DNA of 16,865 nt from an uncultured Collinsella sp. (lineage in GTDB: Bacteria; Actinomycetota; Coriobacteriia; Coriobacteriales; Coriobacteriaceae), in the NCBI GenBank assembly GCA_947002045.1, contig CAMQJB010000043.1:1-16865 (forward strand). The letters are read 5' to 3'. A program made the translations under genes and the position numbers. Shown here in pieces: positions 1 to 7,596 of the stretch. A model generated the notes under the pieces. That model had not been told where the DNA came from. It saw only the letters and a program-made list of their open reading frames with translations, and made no database searches. Numbering within the stretch: the stretch's first letter is position 1; each line of letters begins with the position of its first letter.

Positions 1-95
1 CGCTCCCTTGGGCACGGCCCAAAACGCACCACCGCAGCACCCCCACCCCCTCGCGCAGCCGTTTACCGCCGTCCCCAAGGGATCAATCAAAAGGA

Positions 96-165
96 AACGA
101 GAGTGGAAAATCTCCCACTTCAAGCCCGCATTCGAGCCAAAAGTGGGAGATTATCCACTCTCGTT
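96..165. repeat. Long inverted repeat (25-bp arms) downstream of htpG
   Basis: The arms at 96-120 and 141-165 are complementary at 24 of 25 positions, around a 20-base loop. The single mismatch is A109 against A153. Each arm is itself weakly dyadic (AGTGG ... CCACT), so the element could fold as one long hairpin or as a small cruciform. It begins 31 bases after the htpG stop codon. Read in the htpG direction it is followed by a T-rich stretch (TTTCCTTTTG), so it may act as the htpG terminator, possibly in both directions. The stem is far longer than a usual intrinsic terminator, so a dispersed repeat element is the main alternative. The rest of 1-195 has no credible gene; a small hairpin (TTGGGC acg GCCCAA) lies at 8-22. 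Confidence 0.8.
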
Positions 166-195
166 CTAATCTAGTTACGGTGCCGTATCCCCGAA

Positions 196-2220
196 CTACA
201 TCAAGTTGCAAACAGCTGCTGCGAAGGCTACGGGATCCTCGGGGAGGATGCCCTCGACCAGCAGGGCCTGGTCATAGAGCAAACCGGAGTACTGCTTGAT
301 CTTGTCGGCGTCGCCCGCCTTCTGAGCGGCGACGAGCTTGGAAAAGACCGGGTGCTTGGCGTTGAGCTCGAGCACGCGCTGGCTCTTGGGCATACCGTCG
401 GGCGCGCCCTCGGGACCCTTCTGGAGCACCTTCTCCATCTCGAGCGAAAGCGGGCCCTCGGTGGTGATGCACGCGGGAGCATCGGTCAGGCGCGCAGAGA
501 CGGCAACCTTCTCGACCTTGTCGCCGAGTGCCTCCTTCATGGCGTTAAAGAGGTCCTCGTTCTCCTTGGTGGCGTCCTCGGCCTCCTTTTTCTCGTCCTC
601 GGTCGCCAGGTCAAGATCACCGGTTGCGACGTTCTTGAGCTCCAGGTGACGATCCTCAACCTCGGGCTCGGCACCATCGGCCACGGCCTTTTCGGCAGCC
701 TCGCGGGCGGCATCGTCCTCGTAGATCTTGGGCATATCGGCGGCAACGTACTCACGCATAGCCTGGAAGGTGAACTCATCCACGTCCTGCGTCAGCAGCA
801 GCACGTCATAGCCGCGGTCGAGCACGCCCTTTACCACGGGCATCTTGGCCAAGCGCTCACGCGAGTCGCCGGCGGCGTAGTAGATGGCCTTCTGATCCTC
901 GGGCATGCCCTTGGCATACTCGGCCAGGGTAATCATCTTCTGTTCCTTGGCAGACCAGAACAGCAACAGATCGGCGAGCTCATCGGCCTTCATGCCATAG
1001 CTCGAGTAGATGCCGTACTTAAGACCGCGGCCAAAGTTCTCAAAGAACTTCTCGTAGGCCTCGCGGTCGTTGTCACGCATATCCTCAAGGTCGGCGGTGA
1101 TCTTCTTTTCCACACGCTTGGCGATGGCCTTGAGCTGACGGTTCTGCTGCAGCGTCTCACGCGAGATGTTGAGCGACACATCGGCGGAATCCACGACGCC
1201 GCGGACAAAGTTGTAGTAGTCGGGCAGCAGGTCGTCGCACTTCTCCATGATCAGGACGTTGGAGCTGTAGAGTGCCAGACCCTTCTCGTAATCCTTGCTG
1301 TACAGATCGAACGGCGCGCGGCCCGGCACAAACAGCAGGGCATCGTACTCGAGCGTGCCCTCGGCATGGAAGCTGATGGTGCGCGCAGGATCGTCAAAGT
1401 CGTGGAACGTGGACTTGTAGAACTCGTCGTAGTCCTTCTGCTCGACATCGGAGCTGCGCTTCTTCCAGATCGGTGTCATGGAATTGACGGTCTCGAGCTC
1501 CTGGTAGTCCTCGTACTCGGGCTTGTAATCGTCGCCGGCGTCCTCGGGCTTGGGTTTCTGGCGGCTCTTGGACACCATCATCTGAATCGGGTAGCGCACA
1601 TAGTTGCTGTACTGCTGAATCAGGCTCTTGAGACCCCACTCGGTCAGGAAGCGATCGTAGGTCTCGGCCTCGCCGTCGGCATCGAGCTTCTCGTTCTCGC
1701 GCAGCGTCAGGATGACATCGGTACCGTGCTCGGCGCGCTCACCGTCCTCGATGGTGTAGCCCTCAAGACCGTCGGATTCCCACACATGGGCGACATCCTC
1801 GCCGTAGGCGCGGCTGACGACCTTCACATGGCTGGCGACCATAAAAGCCGAGTAGAAGCCCACGCCAAACTGGCCGATGATGTCGACATCCGAACCCTGC
1901 TGCTCGGCGTTCTCGGTCTTAAACTCCTCGGAGCCGGAATGGGCGATGGTGCCCAGATTGCGCTCGAGCTCCTCGGCGGTCATGCCAATGCCGTTATCCG
2001 AGATGGTAATGGTGCGGGCGTCTTTATCAAAGGAGACGCGAATGGCCAGGTCGCCCTGGTTGATCTTGACGCTCGGATCCTGCAGGCTCTTAAAGTTGAG
2101 CTTGTCGACGGCGTCGCTCGCGTTAGAGATAAGCTCGCGCAGGAAGATTTCCTTATTGGTGTAGATGGAGTTGATCATGAGGTCGAGCAGTTTTTTGCTC
2201 TCGGTCTTAAATTGACGCAT
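196..2220 (-). CDS. htpG: HtpG, Hsp90-family molecular chaperone
   Basis: This is the bacterial cytosolic Hsp90, an ATP-driven dimeric chaperone that remodels client proteins. The 674-residue product opens with the family signature for the GHKL ATP-binding fold: LRELISNASDA at about 27-37, containing catalytic Glu29 and Mg-binding Asn33. DNGIGM follows at 75-80 and GQFGVGFYS at 116-124. The middle domain follows (TPIWKK near 250, then SFHAEGTLEYDALLFVP). The C-terminal dimerisation domain ends in a hydrophobic NLM. The protein is about 40-50 residues longer than E. coli HtpG (about 624). Charged linkers account for part of this, one between the N and middle domains (about 220-240) and an acidic one near 545-570. 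The ATG at 2220 has a good ribosome-binding site (GAAAGGA, 6-7 bases upstream). No CIRCE element is visible in 2221-2422. A weak promoter candidate there reads TTGGGT with a downstream GAATAT on the minus strand. Confidence 0.97.
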   Translation of the reverse strand: MRQFKTESKKLLDLMINSIYTNKEIFLRELISNASDAVDKLNFKSLQDPSVKINQGDLAIRVSFDKDARTITISDNGIGMTAEELERNLGTIAHSGSEEFKTENAEQQGSDVDIIGQFGVGFYSAFMVASHVKVVSRAYGEDVAHVWESDGLEGYTIEDGERAEHGTDVILTLRENEKLDADGEAETYDRFLTEWGLKSLIQQYSNYVRYPIQMMVSKSRQKPKPEDAGDDYKPEYEDYQELETVNSMTPIWKKRSSDVEQKDYDEFYKSTFHDFDDPARTISFHAEGTLEYDALLFVPGRAPFDLYSKDYEKGLALYSSNVLIMEKCDDLLPDYYNFVRGVVDSADVSLNISRETLQQNRQLKAIAKRVEKKITADLEDMRDNDREAYEKFFENFGRGLKYGIYSSYGMKADELADLLLFWSAKEQKMITLAEYAKGMPEDQKAIYYAAGDSRERLAKMPVVKGVLDRGYDVLLLTQDVDEFTFQAMREYVAADMPKIYEDDAAREAAEKAVADGAEPEVEDRHLELKNVATGDLDLATEDEKKEAEDATKENEDLFNAMKEALGDKVEKVAVSARLTDAPACITTEGPLSLEMEKVLQKGPEGAPDGMPKSQRVLELNAKHPVFSKLVAAQKAGDADKIKQYSGLLYDQALLVEGILPEDPVAFAAAVCNLM

Positions 2221-2422
2221 GTGCAGTCCTTTCGCGCTACCCCCGTCCGCAAAAACGGCCCGGTTGCCCGAGCCGCATCGCAGACCTGCTATATTCAGAC
2301 TTAGATTTTATAACCCAATAGCGCGCATATATACATACGGAATCGAAAAACTGTATGTCCGAGCGCTCCAATGCGTCAATTGCCAAGGAGTGTCCCCAGC
2401 TGCCGGCAGAAAAGGAACGTCC

Positions 2423-2860
2423 CTATCTGCCATCTACGCGCTTGGCCATCCAGACATGGGGCTGGCCCTCGTCTTCGTAATCTACCGGGGCAATTTGCGT
2501 GTAGCCCGCCTTTGCATAGAGCGGCAACACGTATTCCTGCGCATGCAGCTTAATAAGCTTAGCGCCAGCATTGCGTGCACACGCATCACTGGCCTCGACG
2601 ATCGCACTCGCCAGACCGCGACGACGCATAGCCGGCAGCACGGCGACGCGCCCCATAATGTAGGTCTCCCCCGCCGCAACGCCTTCGTCCATGTCGCATG
2701 CCGGCGACACCGGGGCTTCCGCATCTGCCGCGCGCTCCAGCTCCTCGGGAAACACGCGCGAGCAGCCGGCGAGTTGACCATCAACATACAGCGTCACATG
2801 AATGCAGTCAGAAGCCTCATCGATCTGGTCGAACTCGTTTTCGTAACCCTGTTCGTCCAT
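2423..2860 (-). CDS. GNAT-family acetyltransferase (ElaA-like), N-terminally truncated
   Basis: This is a predicted acetyl-CoA-dependent N-acyltransferase; the substrate is unknown. The 145 residues carry the GNAT motif A, GRVAVLPAMRRRGLASAIV at 70-88, which contains the pyrophosphate-binding RRRGLA. Further on are HAQEYVLPLYAKAGY (106-120) and EDEGQPHVWMAK (129-140), which match the end of E. coli ElaA as I recall it (an EEDGIPHIGMAR-like segment). The ATG at 2860 is almost certainly internal. The two codons before it read Val-Phe in frame, giving VFMDEQGYENEFDQID, which corresponds to the ElaA interior segment VFVVEQ...DID. About 30 N-terminal residues are therefore missing, lost in the homopolymer block that begins at 2867. 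The true start cannot be placed. The stop codon is at 2423. A 13-bp near-repeat (AAGGAGTGTCCCC at 2385, AAGGAACGTCCCT at 2412) lies around the gene end. Confidence 0.8.
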   Translation of the reverse strand: MDEQGYENEFDQIDEASDCIHVTLYVDGQLAGCSRVFPEELERAADAEAPVSPACDMDEGVAAGETYIMGRVAVLPAMRRRGLASAIVEASDACARNAGAKLIKLHAQEYVLPLYAKAGYTQIAPVDYEDEGQPHVWMAKRVDGR

Positions 2861-2866
2861 AAAGAC

Positions 2867-3061
2867 GGGGGGGGGCCCCCCCCCCCCCCCCCCACCACAA
2901 CACCGCGAAAAATTTATAAAAAAAGAACGCCCCCCCCCCCAAACAAAAAAAAAAAAACCCCGCCAACCTCACCGCCCCCCCCCCCCCCCCCCGGGGGGGC
3001 CCCCCGGTTTCCCAACCCGGGTCCCCCCCCCCCCGCGGCCGCCCCCCCCCCCCCCCCCCCC
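2867..3061. other. Homopolymer block, probable sequence or assembly corruption
   Basis: About 195 bases consist mostly of runs of C (up to about 20), with short G runs and A runs (one of 13 A). Nothing else in the window resembles it. It breaks an otherwise ordinary acetyltransferase gene in the middle of a conserved motif, and normal-looking sequence resumes at 3062. Runs of several different bases with scattered single substitutions look like low-quality read ends or a badly filled gap, not a biological simple repeat. The true sequence here, and its length, should be treated as unknown. The following 3062-3133 carries no gene that I can see. Confidence 0.8.
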
Positions 3062-3133
3062 GTCAAAGCATCCCGTCTTAATTTGAATATCCATGGTCGC
3101 CCCTCCGTTCAAAGCAAACGTTAGGAACAGATT

Positions 3134-3784
3134 TTAGCGAAAGTGAGCGCCTCGCACGCTAAACTTGGCCCGCGCCTTTGCTAGGTAATCGTAGTGGCGA
3201 ACATTGTGGGCGTCGCTTGCGATAAAGCTGTACAAGCCCTCGTCAAACAGGCGCTGTGCCGGCTTTTTCTCGCGACCAAAGCGACCGCCGGCAATAAAGT
3301 CCGCCGAAGCCTGCAGCTTGCAGCCCATATCGACCAGGCGCTCCGCCACGCTTACATCCTTTTGAACCGCACGATAGCGCTCAGGATGAGCGATGATCAC
3401 CTGGTAGCCACGGCACTGCAAATCGTAAATCGTGTTCTCGTACTCTCTAAACGCATACGCATCGGCATGCGTCGAAAGCTCAAGCAGAAACTCATTGGTG
3501 CCATCGAAATGCAGGTATTCTGCGGCGTCGATGCCCAGCTCGACAAGCTTTCGGTGGTTGACCTCAAAGCCCATCTGAAGCGGAAAACCATCTGCGTTAT
3601 CCCGCAATAACTCAAAGGCATCCCACATCTTGTCGTAGTCAAAATAGGGATCTCGGCAGTGCGGGGTGCAAACGATTCTGGTTACACCGGCCCGCTTGGC
3701 AGCCTCGAGCATCGCCAAGCTCTCATCGAGATCGGCGGCGCCGTCGTCTACACCCGGCAAGATATGGCAATGAATGTCACGCAT
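3134..3784 (-). CDS. cpsB: PHP-type tyrosine-protein phosphatase (CpsB/YwqE family)
   Basis: This is a predicted manganese-dependent phosphatase of the PHP fold that removes phosphate from the tyrosine cluster of its partner BY-kinase, helping to set capsule or exopolysaccharide output. The 216 residues show the PHP metal ligands in order: DIHCHILPGVDDGA at 3-16 (His5, His7, Asp14), TPH at 40-42, Glu74 in GFEVN, AHPERY with His133, and SDAHN with Asp191 and His193. The length is slightly shorter than the roughly 240-255 usual for this family. The start has an AAGG ribosome-binding site. Only 16 bases separate it from the kinase gene stop, so it is the last gene of a three-gene operon. No glycosyltransferase or polymerase genes follow in the window, although the next 195 bases are unreliable. 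Confidence 0.9.
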   Translation of the reverse strand: MRDIHCHILPGVDDGAADLDESLAMLEAAKRAGVTRIVCTPHCRDPYFDYDKMWDAFELLRDNADGFPLQMGFEVNHRKLVELGIDAAEYLHFDGTNEFLLELSTHADAYAFREYENTIYDLQCRGYQVIIAHPERYRAVQKDVSVAERLVDMGCKLQASADFIAGGRFGREKKPAQRLFDEGLYSFIASDAHNVRHYDYLAKARAKFSVRGAHFR

Positions 3785-3800
3785 AGGTCAGCCTTATCAA

Positions 3801-4538
3801 CTAAACGTTTGCTCGGTTGGTGAAGATGCCCTTTTTGGAAGTCCCCCGATCGTCGGAGCCCTTCTTAACCTTCTTACCGTCCTTGGTGTAGTAAGAATAG
3901 TAGTACTCGCTGGTCTCGGTCTCACAGTAATTCATGACGGTACCGATGAGCTTGACCTTTTCGGACTTCTTAAGCTGGCCGATGGCGTTGAGTGCCTCCT
4001 CGCGCTTGGTGAAGTCCTCGCGCACCACGAACAGCGTGCCGTCGGTCAGGCTGGCAATCTCGGCAGCATCGATGAAGGTGCCGACCGGAGGAGCGTCGAA
4101 GATGACGTACTGGAACTTGGCAGACAGCGCCTTGACCAGCTTGGCAAAGCGGTGAGAAACGATGATGTCGGCAGGATTGGGAATGTGCGGCTCGGCATCG
4201 AGGAAGTAGAAGTTCTTCTGACCCGTCTCGACAATTGCCTGGTCAATGGAGATCTGCTCGGAAAGGACCGCATAGAGTCCGCCGCGCGAACGAACGCCGA
4301 GCATATCGGAAAGGGACCTGCGGCGCATATCGGCCTCGACCAGGAGCACGGACTTGCCGCTCGTGGCGATAGCCTGGGCAAGGTTGATGGAAACCGTAGA
4401 CTTGCCCTCGTTGGGAATCGAGGACGTGACGGTAATGGTGCGAATGGGGTCGTCCACGCTCGCAAAGCGGATGTTGGCCAGAAGGGTCTTGGCGGCATTC
4501 TGTACAACGAGCTTATCGGTGTTCTTTGCCTTAGCCAT
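3801..4538 (-). CDS. cpsD: Bacterial tyrosine kinase (CpsD/YwqD-type BY-kinase)
   Basis: This is a cytoplasmic autophosphorylating protein-tyrosine kinase of the P-loop BY-kinase family. It is activated by its membrane adaptor, here encoded by the gene just upstream. In the 245 residues the Walker A motif is SSIPNEGKST at 39-48 (Lys46), Walker A' is LLVEADMRR at 65-73 and Walker B is VIFDAP at 145-150. The C-terminal tyrosine cluster EYYYSYY at 211-217 is the expected autophosphorylation site, followed by a basic tail (GKKVKK). The gene starts 2 bases after the adaptor gene stop. Its ribosome-binding site (AAAGGTGG) lies inside the end of that gene, pointing to coupled translation. The split adaptor-plus-kinase arrangement is typical of Gram-positive bacteria, unlike the fused Wzc of Proteobacteria. 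Confidence 0.93.
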   Translation of the reverse strand: MAKAKNTDKLVVQNAAKTLLANIRFASVDDPIRTITVTSSIPNEGKSTVSINLAQAIATSGKSVLLVEADMRRRSLSDMLGVRSRGGLYAVLSEQISIDQAIVETGQKNFYFLDAEPHIPNPADIIVSHRFAKLVKALSAKFQYVIFDAPPVGTFIDAAEIASLTDGTLFVVREDFTKREEALNAIGQLKKSEKVKLIGTVMNYCETETSEYYYSYYTKDGKKVKKGSDDRGTSKKGIFTNRANV

Positions 4539-4540
4539 GC

Positions 4541-5197
4541 CTATTTACCACCTTTCATAGCCGGAATTCGGCCAACAACGGGAATGCCCAGGAGCTCTTC
4601 TGCCTCTTCGGCACCGCGGATGCGGGTATTGAGCATGTCTGCCAAAACGACATAGGCAACTGCGATAAAGATACCGGCGAGGAACGCGACAGCAACGTAC
4701 AGCATACGCTTGGGACCGCTGGGGGCTTCGGGGGTCTTAGCCTCGTCGATAACGTTGATGCTCTGGGCAGCGCCGACGTTCTGAGCGACCGTACTCACCG
4801 AGCTGGCCATGGCCTTTGCGACCTTAGCCGTCTCCTTGGCATCGGTGCCGGTAACCGAAAGCGTAATGACACGCGTGGTGGTCTCGGAGGAAACAGACAC
4901 CTTGTAGTCATCCAGATCGGTGAGGCCCAGTTCATTGGCTGCGCCGCTCTTAACGCTATCGCTATCCAGCAGCGTGGCGATATCGTTGGAAAGCATCTGA
5001 CTCGCCGAGAGATCGTTGTAGCTCATCTGACCGCTATCGTCGGTCTTGGCGAGAATGTACATGCTCGTCGTCGCGGTATAGGTGTTGTCCATCGCAACGA
5101 AGGACACGATGCCCATGGCGATCGCGCAGACCACCGGAAGGGTGATGACCAGCTGAAGGTGCTTCTTCAGCAGCTGGAACAGTTCGAGAAGGGTCAT
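4541..5197 (-). CDS. cpsC: Wzz/CpsC-type polysaccharide chain-length and kinase-adaptor protein
   Basis: This membrane protein of the polysaccharide co-polymerase family is expected to control chain length or export and to activate the BY-kinase encoded next. The 218 residues have an N-terminal membrane helix at about 15-36 and a mostly polar extracellular segment with little cysteine. A proline-containing stretch (AKTPEAPSGPKR, 153-164) then leads into a second membrane helix at about 165-187. The short cytoplasmic tail, DMLNTRIRGAEEAEELLG, is the usual kinase-contact region of this family. The start at 5197 has a GAAAGG ribosome-binding site. The 178-base gap upstream (5198-5375) probably holds the operon promoter. 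TATGAT on the minus strand is a possible -10, with only a weak -35. A perfect dyad also sits in this gap. Confidence 0.9.
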   Translation of the reverse strand: MTLLELFQLLKKHLQLVITLPVVCAIAMGIVSFVAMDNTYTATTSMYILAKTDDSGQMSYNDLSASQMLSNDIATLLDSDSVKSGAANELGLTDLDDYKVSVSSETTTRVITLSVTGTDAKETAKVAKAMASSVSTVAQNVGAAQSINVIDEAKTPEAPSGPKRMLYVAVAFLAGIFIAVAYVVLADMLNTRIRGAEEAEELLGIPVVGRIPAMKGGK

Positions 5198-5299
5198 GCA
5201 GCTTGCCTTTCATTTCCCTAGTTCATATCGACAAAACTGCTCGTATCATATCGCATCTTTTTGCCATGTCCGAACTCTATACATAAGATACAGCGTCCG

Positions 5300-5326
5300 C
5301 GCGTAAGTTGCGCAACAACTTACGCG
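5300..5326. promoter_or_regulatory. Perfect 11-bp inverted repeat between the sensor kinase and cps genes
   Basis: The arms CGCGTAAGTTG (5300-5310) and CAACTTACGCG (5316-5326) are perfectly complementary around CGCAA; the centre is itself the palindrome GTTGCGCAAC. It lies about 50 bases past the kinase stop and about 100 bases before the cpsC start. It has no T-run on the minus strand, so it is a poor intrinsic terminator. A dimeric repressor or activator site for the cps operon is the alternative that I favour, as an inference. Confidence 0.5.
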
Positions 5327-5375
5327 GCAGTAAAGGCGCGGGCGTATCGTCTAATCCTCGGTTTTTGCCATACCG

Positions 5376-6800
5376 CTACGCGGACGGTCCCTCATGTTGC
5401 ACGGGAAACGTTACCGTAATGGTGGTCCCCACGCCAGGCTCGCTCGACAGGTCAATCTCAGCATGATGGTACAGAGCGGCGTGCTTGACGATCGCCAAGC
5501 CCAAGCCTGTTCCGCCACGTGCCTTGGAGCGGCTCTTGTCCACGCGATAGAAGCGCTCGAACACCTTGCCCTGCTCCTCGGGCGCGATGCCGATACCTGT
5601 ATCGGCAACCGTCAGGTACGGATGGCCCTCATCATCGGTCCCACATCGAAGCGTAACCGTGCCACCGGGCTGGTTATAGCGAATAGCGTTACTGGCCAGG
5701 TTATAAATCAGCTCGTCGATCAGGCGTGGCACACCTTCGACCACAACGGGCTTCGTCTTGCGCACGATGGTCACGTCCGACTGTCGGGCGACCTGCTCAA
5801 GGCGCTGCTCCACCGTCGTAATAGCGCGCGAGAGCTCAATGGGTTCCGTGGAACCAATAGGCACTGCCTCGCCCTCGGTCGCGCGCTCGGCCTCGTCCAG
5901 GTTAGACAACGTCAAGATGTCGTTTACCAGCGCTGCTAGACGGCCCGCCTCGCGATAGATTCGACCGCCAAAGTTGCGCAGGTCATCCTCGCCCTCAACC
6001 ATGCCGTTTGCAATAAGCTCGGCGTAGCCCGAAATCGCGGTAAGCGGGGTCTTGAGCTCATGAGTGATATTGGCCGTGAACTCGCGACGCATGCGGTCGT
6101 TATCGGCCAGCACCGCCATCTGGCGTTTAAGCTCCTGGCGCTGCGACTCAATGCGTTCGAGCATGGGAACCATCTCGGTGTAGGCATGTTCATAGCTACG
6201 GCGCGGGTGGTCCAAATCGACCTCCTGCAGCGGCGCAATGATGGCACGGGATTCGCGGCGCGCAAGGAAAAACGAAAGCACCGCGCCCGCCGCCGCGATA
6301 AGCAGCATCGGCGCCACCAGCGAAAGCAAAATCGCCGCGACGCCAGGCTGGGCTTGCGCCAAACGAACGACCTGACCGTTATCAAGGGCGACGGCGCGAT
6401 ATAGCATAATCTCGTCGAGCGTGGCGCTCGAGCGCTCCGCGGAGCCCGAACCGCTCTCAAGGGCCTCAACGACCTCGGGGCGATCGCCATGGTTGGGCAA
6501 CATGGAAGGAGACGCCTCGTTGTCGTAGGCGACCGATCCATCCCTGTTGATCAGCGTGATACGAAGGTCCTCGCGATCGAGGCTTCGCAAAAATGCGATG
6601 GGTTCCTTCTGCTCGTTTAAGGCGGCGGCAATAAGCTCGGTTTCTTGCGAAAGGTTGGCACTCGTGGCATCTGCCAAGGTGTTTTGCACAAAGAACGCAC
6701 CCAACACCGTAAACGCCAAAATGACGGACATTGCGCAGACAAATATCGTCGCAAACACGCGATGCGAGAGCGTGTGTTTTCCCTGAGGGGCAAAGACCAC
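5376..6800 (-). CDS. phoR: PhoR-type membrane sensor histidine kinase
   Basis: This two-component sensor kinase probably signals phosphate limitation to the response regulator encoded just before it. The 474 residues have a membrane helix at about 16-38. A sensor domain outside the cell (40-152) follows, containing ITLINRDGSVAYDNEA and DRPEVVEAL, the pattern of the extracellular PAS-like domain of Gram-positive PhoR kinases. A second helix lies at 154-179. The HisKA domain has FTANITHELKTPL (241-253, phospho-acceptor His247). The ATPase domain has Asn367 and Asn371, DTGIG (400-404), an F box near 414-418 and GGTGLGLAI (429-437). The start is GTG at 6800, three bases after the regulator gene stop, so the pair is co-transcribed. 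The PhoR assignment rests on this sensor domain and on neighbouring pstB; another envelope signal remains possible. Confidence 0.85.
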   Translation of the reverse strand: MVFAPQGKHTLSHRVFATIFVCAMSVILAFTVLGAFFVQNTLADATSANLSQETELIAAALNEQKEPIAFLRSLDREDLRITLINRDGSVAYDNEASPSMLPNHGDRPEVVEALESGSGSAERSSATLDEIMLYRAVALDNGQVVRLAQAQPGVAAILLSLVAPMLLIAAAGAVLSFFLARRESRAIIAPLQEVDLDHPRRSYEHAYTEMVPMLERIESQRQELKRQMAVLADNDRMRREFTANITHELKTPLTAISGYAELIANGMVEGEDDLRNFGGRIYREAGRLAALVNDILTLSNLDEAERATEGEAVPIGSTEPIELSRAITTVEQRLEQVARQSDVTIVRKTKPVVVEGVPRLIDELIYNLASNAIRYNQPGGTVTLRCGTDDEGHPYLTVADTGIGIAPEEQGKVFERFYRVDKSRSKARGGTGLGLAIVKHAALYHHAEIDLSSEPGVGTTITVTFPVQHEGPSA

Positions 6801-6803
6801 GGG

Positions 6804-7532
6804 CTACTCCTCCGTTGCGGCGTCCGCAATGCCGGCATCTTCGGTATCGCCACCAGCGGAAGGCTCGGCCAGACGATAGCCCACGCCGCGCACTGTCTCG
6901 ATAGCGCTGGCACGCTCGCCGAGCTTTTGGCGAAGCGTCTGTACGTGAACGTCGACGGTACGCGAGCCGCCATCGAAGTCCCAGCCCCACACGCTCTGCA
7001 GCAGCGACTCGCGAGTAAAGACCACACCGGGTTTGCGCATAAGATACTCGAGCAAATCGAACTCGCGCAAAGTAAGCTTGAGTGGCTCACCGGCAACGGT
7101 CACCTCGCGATGGCTGGGCGAAAGCACGATATCGCCCACGCTGAGCACATCACTCACCTGCTTGACCATACCGCCGCGGCGCAGCAGCGCACGGCAACGG
7201 CTGGCAAGCTCCATGAGCGAAAACGGCTTAGTCAGATAATCGTCGGCACCGCCATCGAGCGCCATCACCTTATCGAGCTCGGTATCTTTGGCGGTGAGCA
7301 TCATGATGGGCACCGTCGCCGTCAGGCGGTCGGCGCGCAGGCGACGCATAATTGCCAAACCGTCGGTATCGGGCAGCATGATGTCGAGCAGGACGGCATC
7401 GGGTGCCCGTCGCGCCACGGCGGCCTTAAACTCGCCATCGCACGAAAAGCCTTCGGCCTCGATTCCCTGCTTGCGCAGTGCATAGACCGTCAAATCCCTG
7501 ATGTTGTCATCGTCCTCGACGTAATAGATCAT
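6804..7532 (-). CDS. OmpR/PhoB-family response regulator
   Basis: This is a DNA-binding response regulator, the probable partner of the PhoR-type kinase that follows it. From the start chosen here it has 242 residues. The receiver domain has acidic residues 7-9 (EDDD), phospho-acceptor Asp50 in LLDIMLP, Thr80 and Lys102. A winged-helix DNA-binding domain (about 133-225) ends in VRGVGYRL, followed by an acidic, alanine-rich tail of about 20 residues. The ATG at 7532 is chosen because AAAGGGG stands 7 bases upstream; an in-frame ATG at 7556 has no ribosome-binding site. It lies 64 bases after pstB. By position and partner it is the likely PhoB/PhoP equivalent, regulating phosphate uptake genes; its targets are not visible here. 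Confidence 0.93.
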   Translation of the reverse strand: MIYYVEDDDNIRDLTVYALRKQGIEAEGFSCDGEFKAAVARRAPDAVLLDIMLPDTDGLAIMRRLRADRLTATVPIMMLTAKDTELDKVMALDGGADDYLTKPFSLMELASRCRALLRRGGMVKQVSDVLSVGDIVLSPSHREVTVAGEPLKLTLREFDLLEYLMRKPGVVFTRESLLQSVWGWDFDGGSRTVDVHVQTLRQKLGERASAIETVRGVGYRLAEPSAGGDTEDAGIADAATEE

Positions 7533-7572
7533 GTTGAACCCCTTTGCGGCCGGCATGACCGCATCTTAACCC

Positions 7573-7586
7573 TAAAGGTACCTTTA
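7573..7586. promoter_or_regulatory. 14-bp perfect palindrome between pstB and the response regulator gene
   Basis: TAAAGGTACCTTTA is a perfect palindrome lying 40 bases before the regulator start codon and 11 bases past the pstB stop. It could be a binding site for the regulator itself or another dimeric factor. No convincing promoter hexamers are evident around it, so the function is open. Confidence 0.4.
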
Positions 7587-7596
7587 CTAGATGGTA

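Noticed and set aside
352..2304. 650-codon open frame antisense to htpG
   Set aside because: It is a mirror of high-GC codon bias: leucine-, glycine- and histidine-rich, with no domain, while htpG on the other strand is unmistakable.
2221..2422. CIRCE heat-shock operator upstream of htpG
   Set aside because: The expected TTAGCACTC dyad was looked for in the gap and not seen.
3016..3042. SmaI-like CCCGGG and NotI-like GCGGCCGC sites suggesting vector sequence
   Set aside because: Both sites consist only of C and G and are expected by chance in such a block; no vector sequence is recognisable beside them.
2867..3061. Phase-variable poly-C tract controlling the acetyltransferase
   Set aside because: Phase-variable tracts are a single clean run of about 6-15 bases. 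Here many runs of different bases replace conserved coding sequence.
2219..3124. 301-codon plus-strand frame across the acetyltransferase and the homopolymers
   Set aside because: It is kept open by poly-C (proline) and lies antisense to a real gene; it has no recognisable domain.
3774..4655. 293-codon plus-strand frame antisense to the tyrosine kinase gene
   Set aside because: It is a shadow of the kinase and phosphatase genes, with no domain or ribosome-binding site.
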